Part shown: piece by piece, positions 1 to 10,926 of the stretch
Position numbering within the stretch: position 1 is the first letter of the stretch
How the letters are laid out: every line of letters starts with the position of its first letter
DNA from: Ridgeia piscesae
Lineage: Eukaryota; Annelida; Polychaeta; Sabellida; Siboglinidae
DNA: 64,000 nucleotides
Assembly (NCBI GenBank): GCA_025642075.2
Contig: JAODUO010000967.1
Location: 1 to 64,000, forward strand
Reading direction: 5' to 3'
The notes under the pieces: model-generated
Told to the model about the DNA's origin: nothing
What the model saw: the letters and a program-made list of their open reading frames with translations, nothing else
The model's database searches: none
Made by a program: the position numbers and the translations under genes

Positions 1-2049
1 GGTGGTTTTTTTAAGCCAATTTGCTCAAAATATGCCTATAGGTATTTCTTGCTATAAACATGTTTACACTTGTAGCTGTGCATTTGTTTCCTCTCTATTT
101 CCCAGGGAATAAGTTCAAACATCCCTCAGAATGCACCATTTTGAAGGTAATTTTTAAAATTTATCTACGTAGCCATGCCCCCCGACTCACATAGTGCATG
201 TGCATTAATGTCTGTGTTGACACACTGGGTATAATATGCATTATACAAGACTAACAAGAACAAAGGGCATTCTAGTTTTCCATGTTCAAGATAATATGTG
301 AATGAAAACAATGTGTATTTAAATGGACATATTAAACTATTTGTTATAATTTATACGTTGTTCATTGTTAAAATGTTTAAATTACCTGGATTGATCAGAT
401 ATGAGACTCCAACAGACTACGTATCCTCCCGGCATTTGCCATACCCATGTGACTGCCTTAATCTTAGCCCCCCCTCTGCCTTGTCTCACTTTTGCATTGT
501 AGTGTGGCCTGTAGCAATATTATAATTCGAATATATTATGCATTCATATAATGCTGTGATGAAAATGTTGATAAATATTTGAAAACAGCTGGCACGTGTG
601 AGTTGAAAGGTACCAGGTACATAGACTACAGCCAAGCATCATTGACTACAATGGAAACAAGTGCAAGAATGTTATATGTAATACTTGCATGATATAATAG
701 TGTACACCTATTGTATTAACATTTTAATCAATCATTGCTGTCATAAAAATCTAAATTATTTTGCATAAAATGTAATGGAAATAACAACATTCAGTAATAG
801 TACTGAAATGTGAGTCGCAAAACACTGTTTTAATAATTGTGAGATTAATGTAATTCTCCGTTTGACGTTCTATTAACGAGATAACGGATGCCTCCCCTAA
901 AAATACTTCTTGCCCGACCAACAAGAGCCTACTACCAGTCCCCCATATCAATTGTATTTATCATTTCGTCCTTCCCGTCATCTATTCTCTATGGATATGT
1001 ACTTTCGCAATTACTAAGTTTATTAACAAGATCCTGCGTAATCAAATACAATACCGGTACATATCAACACAGGTTGTGTCTGGCTGAGTGATGCCGAGCG
1101 ATATTGGCGACTGTCAACTCAAACTGGCTTGCCTTGTCACGACACTGATAATCTTACAAGTTAGAGAATCCGCGTCGAGTAGACGTTCACAAGAGTGGAT
1201 TAGCCCCGACTACTCGCTTTGTTGCTAACTGCGTTAATGCACTTAATGCGTACCTCCATTGAAGAATCACTTTGTCTTTGGAATCTTAGTCATGACGCGC
1301 AAAAGCACGTGCGATTTGTTATTGTGCCGCAGTAGGTCGATCTCGCACAAAGCACGTGACCCAAAAAGCAAAGGACGCGGCAGCTGCTGATTGTTTCGCC
1401 AGTTATACCCGGGTGTAACGGCGATTCTTTTTTACGATAAAAAAATGACAAGTACGCATTAAAAAAATTAACTGACTGTTTTTTTAAACTATTAACACAT
1501 TACATCTGGTCATAAAAGAACCGGTTTGGCGATTAGCAAACGAGTGGAGGGAGATTTTTAAAGAAGGGGGGGGGAGAGGTAAATCAGAAGGGATGTAGAC
1601 AAAGGGGACTGACAACCAGGTCACTCATCAACTTGTTCACTCTGACAAATTGTGCATCAGAATGAAAAAGTATTGCAGCGCCAATTCATTGTGCATGTGT
1701 TTCATCTATTTGCTTAAATGCACAAGGAACGGTTTTTTTTTAACAAATTTGAAAAAAATTTTACCTAGAATTCAACTCTAGATGGCAGGGGGAAAGGAAA
1801 TTTGGCTTATCGAAGCCCAACCTATTTTTAAGTATACCCCCCCCTTCTTGGTTTTCAATTTTTTTTTTAAATATTTTAACACTACTAGCACCTACACAAT
1901 CAGCTGATAATCTGTTCCAGTTTCTGTTCTTTGTGAAAATGTAAATTTTCTAATATCTAGTCTACACTGCTTCTTTGCTAATGTAACCCCATTCTAGTCC
2001 TTTTCTTTTTTTAAAAAATATTATTAGTTCTTTTTATTTGTACACTATA
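1..2049. other. non-coding stretch, no gene recognised
   Basis: I see no homologous coding segment, RNA gene or clear repeat here. The ORFs are short and have no recognisable protein content. The stretch has many A/T runs and short G or C runs around 1565-1575 and 1840-1850. It borders the degenerate LINE that begins near 2050. Confidence 0.5.
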
Positions 2050-5000
2050 TTTCCCTAATTAATCCAAAAATTTGGTTTCCTTCGCTGCTGCAATTCCACA
2101 CTGCTCTGATACCTTCATGTCAGCACTAATAGTTAACCCTAAGTCCTTTTCCTTTAAGGTAGATTTAATACATATCACCCATTGTATATTGTGCATCTTC
2201 ATTCCCATGTCCTGTGTGAAGGCACTTACACTTTCCAAAATTAAACGCTTTGCCATTCTCAGACCATTCTATCAATTTATTAAGATCATCTTGTAAATCT
2301 GTCTATTATCACTTTTAATTTTTTTTAAACACTTTTGTGTCGCCCCAAAAAACTTCAACACCTTGCTTGTTATGTCATCATCCAAATCATTATATATTTT
2401 AAGAATAAAAATAGGTCCCAGTACGATCCCTGCGGTACTCCCTAAAAACCCTTTTCCAGTTTGAAACCTCCCCATCAACTACTATTTTGTCTTCTATCAA
2501 TAAGCCATTTTCTATCCATTGATCATTCCATTTCCTATGCCATGGGCCTTTAGTTTAAGTAGTAGTTTTGGTGTGGCATTTTGTCAAAGGCTTTTTAAAA
2601 TCTAAGTAGATTATATCTAGGTGCCCTCATCTACCACTTTGTGACATTTTCCCAAAAAACATAACATATTTGTTAAGCATGACCTCGTTTTTAAAAAACC
2701 CATGTTGAGATGGGTTTATAAATTTTTTTTAAAAGAAAATCAACCAGGTGATCTTTAATTAGTTTTTCTAATAGTTTGCAAATCACCGATGTTAAACCCC
2801 TGGTCTATAGTTCTTGACTTGTTTCTGAACCTTTTTTAAATAATGGTATAATGTTTGCTCTTTCCATTCTAACGGAACTATTCCCTCCTCAATGACAAAT
2901 TGAACACTGTTGCAAGCGGTATGCTGATTTGTTCTACAATTTCCAATAGTAATTTGGGAGGAATCCCATCCACTCCAGGTGATTTATTATCCTTCAATCT
3001 CTTATTTTCATAGCTACCATTGTTGGGGTTACAATTATTGTCCTAAATAGTCAAACTCTTCCCTTCGAACTTAGTCTCAAGTACTGGTAATATACTAATA
3101 TCTTCCATGGTAAACACCGAACTAAAGTACTCATTTAGGTTTTCTGCCATTAAGAATCCCTCTGTTATTATGTTTCCATCACTACCTTCTAGAGGACCGA
3201 CCTTATCTGAATTTCTGTTTACTTCGAACATACGCATAAAAACTCTTGCTGTCATGTTTTATATTAAAAGCTTTTTTTTGTTCTGCTTCTTTTTGAATTT
3301 CTAATTTCAGCTGAGCTTGATTAAGTGCTTCTTTATAAATTCTATAGTCTTCTTCACTTCCGTATGTCATATGTCTTCCACATCATTTTTTTTGTACTTG
3401 ATTTTTTTTTTCCCTTAAAAGTTTTCTTTTTTAAGAAAATTTCCAGCATTCTTTGCTGTCTTATTCTTAAAATTGTTATTCCAGTCTATCTTTGCTAAAT
3501 ATTCCCTCATGTCCTTATATTTCCTTTGTAAAATTTTTTTCCTGTCCCTTATTTTTCTATTCCGTTCTCCCTTTACTTTGATGATAAAATGTATCTGGTT
3601 GGGCAACAAGTGGCTCACATATCTTGACATATCAACAAATTCCTTCTGTGAGCTCAATACTATGTCTAACACTTCTCGCCCCTGGTTGCTTCTAACACAT
3701 TTGAGAAAGGAAACTATCTTGAACTAAATTTAAAAACTCTTGATCCTCTCTCCCGGTACTCTGTAGAGATTCCACTGTATATGCCCTTGGTTAAAATCCC
3801 CCATAATAATACAGTCCGTTTACTCACTTCTTTGATAGCGTTATGTATTTTTTCATTTCTTCCATGCTTATTTTGGACTCCGATACACTAACCCAACAAA
3901 ATTACTTTCCTGTTTTGTTAACCAGACAGCTTTTCACATTCTGCTTCTTTTCTAATTTTATTTCATAAGCTTGGATGGATTCAATATTAAAATAACTCCG
4001 CCTCCCCTTCTTCCTAATCATTTTCTAAACATTAAAACCCTGTCATTCCCCAATTCGGCATCTGATATATCGGGGGGGCCCAAGATTCAGTTATCCTATT
4101 ATTTAGGGTCAAATCTTCACCATAATGTTTAGTTCATTTCTTTTGTTTTTATGCCTTGCATTTTAAAAAAACACATTTATAACCAAATTCCGTAGGGTTT
4201 CCAGCTGTTCTTTGCTGATGTTTTTTGTATCTTTATCATGCCTCTAGTATTTGGCTTCCTGTGTATCCCCCCGCGAAACTATTTAAAAAGTTGCAACCTG
4301 TTCCATTATTTATCGATCGAAAAAGGTTCTCGGAGAACACTGCTGCCCCCCTTTCCCCTTAGATGGAGGCCATCTCTCATAAACATGTTTCTTTACCAAA
4401 AAAAATATCCCCACAAATCTACAAATCCAACTCTTCTTCTTCACACATCTTCCCAATAGTCCTTAATTGTATCCTCTTAATTTCTAAATGTTGTTCCCTT
4501 CCCCTCATCACTGGCAAGATTCCTGAGAGTTGATCTGTTCAAATCTCGTCTTTTCAGTGTCTCTACCAACTCTCTGTATTCTTTACTATTTTTTTCCATC
4601 CCCGTCTGCATTGTTCGTCCCTACATGTACTAATATAGACCCCCCTTTGGGCCCTGCCCCAATACGTTCTCTACCCGTTCAGTCACATGCTCTATCCAGC
4701 CCCCGGAAACAAACAACAACGTCTTTCCTTTGCTTAATGTCCTGTCTGTCTTTCGCAAAATGGAGTCTCCCATAAATACCCTTTCTGTTCTCAAGCCCCC
4801 CCGATCACCTTAAGTAGCTCCTCCGTTTGCATCTCCCTGGTTGCTGACTTTTCCCCCCGCCGCTTTCTCTGTTGTTCCTTTCTTTCCGGTCTCTTTTTTT
4901 CCTGTCCAAATTTTTTATCACCTTCACTTCCTTTCTTCCATTCGTCTTACCTCCTGTCGCATCTACTTCTCTCCTCCTTCCCGTTCCCCCTTTTTGTTTT

Positions 5001-5060
5001 TCCCCCGTCACCTTCCCGCATGTCATGTTTCCCGTTGTTCTTTCCCATTTGTTGTCCTTG
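2050..5060 (-). mobile_element. degenerate CR1/L2-like LINE with SGNH ORF, endonuclease and RT
   Basis: Read on the minus strand, this is a nearly full-length but badly decayed non-LTR retrotransposon. From 5060 to 4800 there is a basic, Lys/Arg-rich segment. Between about 4790 and 4260 is an SGNH-hydrolase-like domain with a GDSILR block near its start, a degraded glycine/Thr/Asn block, and an MRDGLHL-type block near the end. From about 4230 to 3700 an EEP endonuclease can be read, including an RRGGGV block, a VYRSP block near 3890 and the motif IIMGDFN around 3800. From about 3260 to 2050 comes reverse transcriptase: NEYFSSVF, SPGVDGIP, NYRPG, a GVPQGSVLGP remnant near 2430, and a FADD box decayed to FFGA. 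Multiple frameshifts and stops show it is dead. The SGNH plus EEP plus RT order is known in CR1-type LINEs; the clade is inferred from motif style. Confidence 0.85.
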
Positions 5061-6384
5061 CAATCACCCTCCCTCCACTCTCATCCCCCTTTACAATATC
5101 CTTAGCCTAGCTAACTCTGCTGTCAGACAGTCCACTTTCCAACACCCTAAACATTGGAACTAAACCCTTCCCCCGTTTCTCTGACCAAGTTTTTCCGCAC
5201 CCCGATACGGCAAAATCCACCAAGCTGTGGCAGTGTTACACACCAAGTGCCTCCTTGCCTTCACTTGCCCTTGCCAGGTGCCCTATTACGATTTGTCAAA
5301 ATCAACTCTTAGTTTAAACCAACTTAGTCTTTAGAAAACTGTTTTTTTTTTGTGTACAACAACTGCAGCCCCTTTATGATAAACAACTTTACCCATGCTC
5401 CATGAAAAAAAGTTTATCTTTCTGGGCCGTTCCTGGGAAACGTTGGGTCCTTTAAACAAACAAGGGGTTTCCTACTAAAACGCTTGTTTATTTTAATAAC
5501 AATGATACCATTAAATTTTATCTTACATATGTAGTTGTTACTCTTATTGCTTTATCTCTTATTCTACATCAAATAAAGAGATTTGCTCAATCTTGTTTTC
5601 AATTTGTGAAGCCTAGATTACCCTTTTATCACCCACTATACTAATCTGTTCAAAAATATGTTAACTAACAAACTTTAAACCCAAAAATACTACTCAATAT
5701 ATGTCCAGTACCACTTTATGAATAACCTTAACAAAGAATAATACTTATCAATCAATATTTCCGCTTGTTTTTTTAAATTTTATACACCACCAAAATTTCT
5801 TTAAAAGCCAAAACGGTTTTAAAATTAATCATAAGGATTCATAATTTTAGATATGGGGGCAATAAAAAGGATGAAGCAGTGAGGGATGGGGGAGGGGAAA
5901 GGGGGGAGGAAGGAAGGGGGAAAGGGGAGAGCGGAGACGGAGGGGGTATAGACACGGGAGAAAAGAGAGAAATTGCCTTTATGATATAAATAAGACTGCT
6001 TTGTGGGGATATGTGTCATCGTCAGATTTCTGTTTTTTATTATTAATCTACACCCTCCTTCTTAAGAACACTATATTATCACCCGACAAACTAACGTTTC
6101 TTACTGCTTTTAGAATAAAACTATAGTATGTTTAAAGATAACTTCCAACAATCATCAAACGCGTCCGCAGCGTACACTAACATAACCATGAAAGATGGGA
6201 TCAGTTTGATATAGCAGATGTGATCTTGCCCATATGTTACCTTTATAAATACTGTTGGCAAAGGTTATGCTAGAAAATTAACTTGTTTTTATCTTTATTT
6301 TAATAATTCATTTAAAAACGTCATGTAGCCCATCGCCTATCACCTGCGTTTCGACGGTCACGTGCATCAATTGATCATCAGGTA
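5061..6384. other. AT-rich intergenic stretch with no gene seen
   Basis: Nothing here resembles a coding exon. It contains homopolymer runs and a G/A-rich patch at about 5880-5960 (pyrimidine-rich on the other strand). The left part may be the 5' untranslated end of the LINE that reads leftward from 5060, but no boundary is visible. Confidence 0.4.
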
Positions 6385-7050
6385 TGCAATCCGCAAGACC
6401 AGGAAGAGCAACAACGAATGGGATGTTTGCCCTGAGGTAGCTAGTGGAGAAGAAACTGGAAGGATAGGTGGATATGGCAATTAAGATTCATAGACCTGGA
6501 TAAGGCCTATGCAACAATCCCAAGAGAAATGACGATGGGAACACTGGGGTGGATGGGGGTCCCAGAGGCGGCCAGGCCAGGATGGTGGAAGGGACGTGTG
6601 AGGACACGAAGAGCAGGGTGCTGTGTGAACCGGGAGTGTCAGGAGAGCCCAAAGTAATTGTTGACCTGACACAGGGAGCGTATTCGTCCCAGATAAGCAG
6701 AAAGATTTATACAGAAGACATACCCCGGACATTATTGAACGAAGATGATCTGGCAGTAACAGCGGATGGGGTTGCAAATATCCAAAATCAGCTGATAGAG
6801 TGGAAAGATATTTTCAGCAGACATCGACTGAGAGTAAGTTTGGAGAAGACGGAAGTAATGTGGTGGGACATAGAAGGAAAGAGCTGTAAATACACCTGGA
6901 TGGGAAGAAGCTTAAGCAAAGAAACAGTTTTGTTTACCTGGATGGAGGATATGTGGGGTAGGAAATTTGCCAGTCTCAACAAGGAAAAACCCTTAGGATG
7001 TGGCTTGGACGTTGGCGTGGGTGTTCAATGGTGGTCTCAAATGGACTAGT
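6385..7050 (+). mobile_element. non-LTR reverse transcriptase fragment
   Basis: The plus strand, with frame changes, reads as the central part of a LINE reverse transcriptase. There is a PGRATT block at about 6400, a degraded D-L-x-KAY-TIPREM block at 6495-6535, the MGVPEA block at 6553, a G-L-R-QGS remnant near 6665, and a decayed catalytic box (the second half reads DDLAV) at about 6745. This is followed by RHRLRVSLEKTEV at about 6815-6855. No 5' end or endonuclease is visible, so this is an internal fragment. The frame breaks before and after the 6549-7049 ORF make a functional product unlikely. The sequence style matches a LINE family common in invertebrate genomes; I cannot name the clade securely. 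Confidence 0.8.
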
Positions 7051-7059
7051 GATTTCAAA

Positions 7060-7350
7060 AGAAATTACGGCGTTTATATAGACGCCAATAAAAAGACTTC
7101 GAGGAAAGTTAGGTCTAAATTCGAAAACGTGTGAACTTATATAGCAGGAGGGATTTATCGTTTAGGGGGAAGTGTCACCCTGCAAGCTATGCTATGAAGC
7201 TCTTTTTGGGACATAGGGAGTCTCAGTGCCAAACAAGGTGGACAAATTTGAACAAATTGGCATTTCCGTTTCTTTGGAACAGTAAACCTGAAGCTTTGCA
7301 AAGAGAATCACTATTAAACACATTTGCGGACGGGTGTCTTAATATTGTAG
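7060..7350 (+). mobile_element. L1-like ORF2 C-terminal fragment
   Basis: The plus strand reads RRDLSFRGK at about 7140-7170 and then LAFPFLWNSKPEALQRESL at about 7258-7315, ending in a G-CLN-I-V-D block. This is the layout of the region just after the reverse transcriptase in L1/Tx1-type ORF2 proteins (FLW-N-K followed by a GGLN-D-like block). It is a different family from the fragment just upstream. It stops abruptly at 7350 where an oppositely oriented LINE begins, which suggests one element inserted into another. Confidence 0.65.
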
Positions 7351-8760
7351 ATTGTGAGTGAGTGAGTGAGTTTATTTGGTAAAACATTATAATTAATACA
7401 TGCACATCAAAGAGTTTGTATATAGTGCATAAGCAAATAACGAAATACGCATATATATAATATTTACCGAGGATACAGACACATTAAACCACACAATAGT
7501 ACACTTGTTTCCAATCTGGTCCTCCAAAAATATATATATTTAAGAAAAAAGAAAAAAAAAAAAATAAATAAACACAATAATACAATAATTAAAATGTAAA
7601 TATTTTCAAAGATAGGTAAACAAATGTCATCAATAGGATAATGTGCTAACATAAAAGGTGCTCTATTAAAATATAATAACATGATAGTACGTAGTAAGAT
7701 TCAATTAACAAAATTAATATTCTGGTGCCTTTAGATTTATAATATTGAACATGTGACCCAGTTTTAACTGTTCTACTCGACATTCAACAGGTAGTAAGCC
7801 ATCAGTCTTAAATTCATTAGCACCGACATGGAATCTCGGTGGAGCATTCAACAAAAATCGGACAATCTTGTTCTGACTACGCTGCATTCTGCACTTCATT
7901 TTTCGACAATCCGCTATACGAAGCCGAACATGTGTAATCGAAATGACATTGAATCAACGATGAAACAACTAATTTTTTGGTTTTTATATTAAATTTTCTG
8001 GCGTTCCTATAAAAAAAACTTAAGTTTGTTTGACGTTTTAAAAAGGACATCAGAGGCTTTAACATCATCAGAAAGAGACTGGTCTAAAGTGACGCCTAAA
8101 TAGGTGACGGTTTGCTTTGATTCAATGACAATTCCATTACATACAATATTAAGAGTGTTACATTTGCACAATTTGTTCCTTGTTCCAAACACAATGGGTT
8201 GTGTTTTACCCAGATGGAGCGATAACTTGTTGTCGATAAACCAGTCATTCACGGATTTTAGTTCAGAACTTAAATTTTAACTATATCCTTTCCTGAGGCA
8301 AGCAAGACTGAATCGTCCGCGTACAACAATAGCTTGCATTTAACTGCAGCAGACATGTCAGTTATGTATAAAAGAAATAACAGAGGCCCAAGTATAGAAC
8401 CTTGTGGCACGCCGCAAGTGATACCTTTAGCCACAGACATTGTTCCATCGACATCAACCCGCCCCCCAAATACGATCAAAACCAACATATAGAGAGTTCA
8501 TCAACACCTACACCACTAAGTTTCTTCAAAAGAATGGTATGATCCACAGTATCAAAAGCTTTTTGCAAATCCAATAATACCATACCTGTGAATCTCTATT
8601 TGCCAAACAAGTTCTGCAATTAATTAAAGAGCATAGAGCCAAGTGGACCTTCTTGGCAGTGTATTGGTTGGGTGTACACCTTAAAGAGTATGTAGCGTCC
8701 TTTGCCTCATTATCTACTCCGCTTCCAGAACAAATATCCAACTAGGCCAAGAATCACTAA
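7351..8760 (-). mobile_element. jockey/CR1-superfamily LINE, 3' half, decayed
   Basis: Read on the minus strand from about 8760 down to 7351, this is a reverse transcriptase. It has DLQKAFDTVDHTILLKKL around 8580-8525, GVPQGSILGPLLFLLYITDM around 8415-8355, the catalytic box LLYADDSVLLASG around 8325-8290, a NDWFIDNKLSLHLGKT block near 8250-8200 and TYLGV near 8100. The C-terminal RT extension follows at about 7900-7720 (QRSQNKIVRFLLN and similar). At least three frame changes or stops separate these pieces. A short GAGT-type repeat at 7357-7372 lies next to the 3' end and could be the element's tail. It is a 5'-truncated dead copy. Confidence 0.85.
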
Positions 8761-9330
8761 GGTATGTCCTACTATTGATTTTACCCAAACGTATCAATGC
8801 GCAATTGTAGACCGCCACTATATAGACCTGACATGGAGAATAGCACTCTAGATAATACCTACCCAAAGTTTTTGTGGAGTTTGGGACACCTTTTTCAATG
8901 TTAACGTTGCCCTTAAAAATGGTTTCCCGGACCTAATAAAAACAATGCTTACAACAACGTGTTGACCTTTTCTTTAATTTATTAAAATATTGTATCTGGA
9001 CCATGCGCAATTTATACAAACACGAATTAAAAAAAACCAAAGCTGAGCATTAAAGCAATGTTTATATAATTTTGTATAGCCTTACCCTGCGTATTAAGGT
9101 TGATTTTTACTATTTAGATAAATGTACATTTAAAAAGTGTTGTGATTCGACAATGACGTTGTGCGAGTTGAAGGAAATTTAATTAAAGTTCTGCTCCGCC
9201 TTCACCCACCTTAAATGTCATGGTGCTGGTTCACGCACGGGTAATCTAGTCGTAGTGACAAGCCATCAATTGATGCCTTCTCGACGACTTTCAATGTAAT
9301 TCAGGTTGTCAGCAACATCAGTTCTTCCAA
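8761..9330. other. no gene seen
   Basis: This is AT-rich sequence without recognisable coding, RNA or repeat content. It separates a LINE remnant on the left from an inverted-repeat-bounded segment on the right. Confidence 0.4.
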
Positions 9331-10766
9331 ATTAAACCAATACTTAGAATGTTATCAGTCGAGAACAAGTTAAATGCGCTTCTTTGGGGTTTGACTTGCT
9401 CAGCGCAACATAATCGGCACAGCCAGTGTCCGCCACGCCCCACGACAGTCGCCCGGTAAAACATTACGTAACCTGAATGGGAGCGCCAGCGACCGATGTC
9501 CTTCGATCGGCGCAGAAACTTGTCTTTTTTTTCGGCCGAATCGTTTCACACCTAGAAGTGCTGACCCAGGGAATATGATGGGGGCAACCGGAACGTGAAA
9601 ACAGGAACCTAAAAATTTATTTTTATTATATATATATAAATATTAAATTTTTAAATTATTTATATATTAATTAACGCACATAAAATAGTCCCCTTCTTAT
9701 ACGGCCCCCCTCATCATCGGCCACCAGGATTATACGGCCACATTTTCATTGCAATAGCGTTTTCTAAGACAAACTACCTCTAACCAGCGGCCACCCGGCT
9801 AACGCAGCCAATGGTCAGGGTTGGATGAAGAATCTTCCCATCTCCAGCCAATCGGTAGTCGAATATTGCAATCTTTAATCACAAATAAAAAACAAATGAA
9901 GTGGGCCTACCATACACATTCGTCGTTCTTGGCAAAATACCATATACACGGTATTGTTGCAATGTTAGATCTTTCGAATGTTGAGAAGGTACAGTGTGCA
10001 TAAAACGAGTGGTCAGGTTGCCTTGAAACAGGGGCATTGATCGATGGTTCCCCTCATCAGAGGCCATCCGCATTATACGGTTTTTGTTGTTCGCAATTAT
10101 TTTTTTACTGTTACTCCTAATCCCCATACCATGCATTGCATGCACATAGTATAATCAAAATACATCTGCAATAATGCTGAACACAAAACAACAACGATAT
10201 GTAGTTATTATGATATAAAAACTGTCCCATTACGAAGACATCATTTTGGTATTGTCAGGTATCGATCGCGTGCTAAATGATTCACGAACAATTCAACTGT
10301 GTAGAAGTCAGTGACAAACAACTGCGAACGTAGAGAACACGAGTGGTAGAATGGTGTGGAGTGGTAGAAATTGCGCGCTGCTGGATGTATAAGGGATGGA
10401 AGAAGACGAGAAGGTGGATTGTGCATTTGATACCTGTTCGCGGCGAGATCTACAACTCCACAATATCTAGTACAGACCGTCTATGTGGTGGCGACACTTC
10501 AGATTCAAAACATGTATAGCCTATAGGATACGTTATTCTAATACAGACATCGCGCGGGCTACATTGCAAAGGCCTAGGAGGACAATTACCTTCAATCCAC
10601 CCTAAATCCGTCTATTGACTCTAGGTCGTGACAAAGACTGGCTGTCTCCGCACATGTCTGTCGAACAATCATGGGATGTGCCGATTATGTTGCGCGGAGC
10701 AAGTCAAACCTCAAAGAATCGCATTGAGCATGTTCTCAACGGATACAATTCTAAGTAATGGTTTAA
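9331..10766. mobile_element. segment bounded by about 90-bp inverted repeats (possible DNA transposon)
   Basis: The block at 9331-9421 reappears as its reverse complement at 10677-10766 with a few mismatches. The shared cores are GTTTGACTTGCTC and GCAACATAATCGGCACA. The 1.25 kb between the arms contains no transposase that I can recognise, so this would be a non-autonomous element. Inside it a second motif family appears as a direct repeat (about 9700-9765 and 10040-10095), so the structure may be nested. No target-site duplication was identified. Confidence 0.6.
9700..10095. repeat. direct copies of a CCCCTCATCA / ATTATACGG motif
   Basis: The stretch at about 9700-9765 has CCCCTCATCATCGGCC followed by GGATTATACGG. 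The stretch at about 10040-10095 has CCCCTCATCAGAGGCC followed by GCATTATACGG, in the same orientation. A related GGCCACCCGGCTAACG piece lies at about 9788. The wording resembles terminal sequences of pogo/Tigger-like transposons, but that family assignment is a guess. Confidence 0.35.
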
Positions 10767-10926
10767 CAGCCATATATATCTACTAAAATATGCCTGCCCA
10801 AGGGGATGTGGCCATTATTGTGTCCGGCATATCATTTTGTTGAATTTATCACACACAATTACAGAGGTTGTTCATTCACCCGATTGATCCGATGTTCTCT
10901 CACCCGTCTCTGGAACATTGCATTAA

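Noticed and set aside
7464..7682. Hydrophobic minus-strand ORF
   Set aside because: It lies in A/T-rich sequence at the LINE 3' end and is full of homopolymer-derived Phe and Ile.
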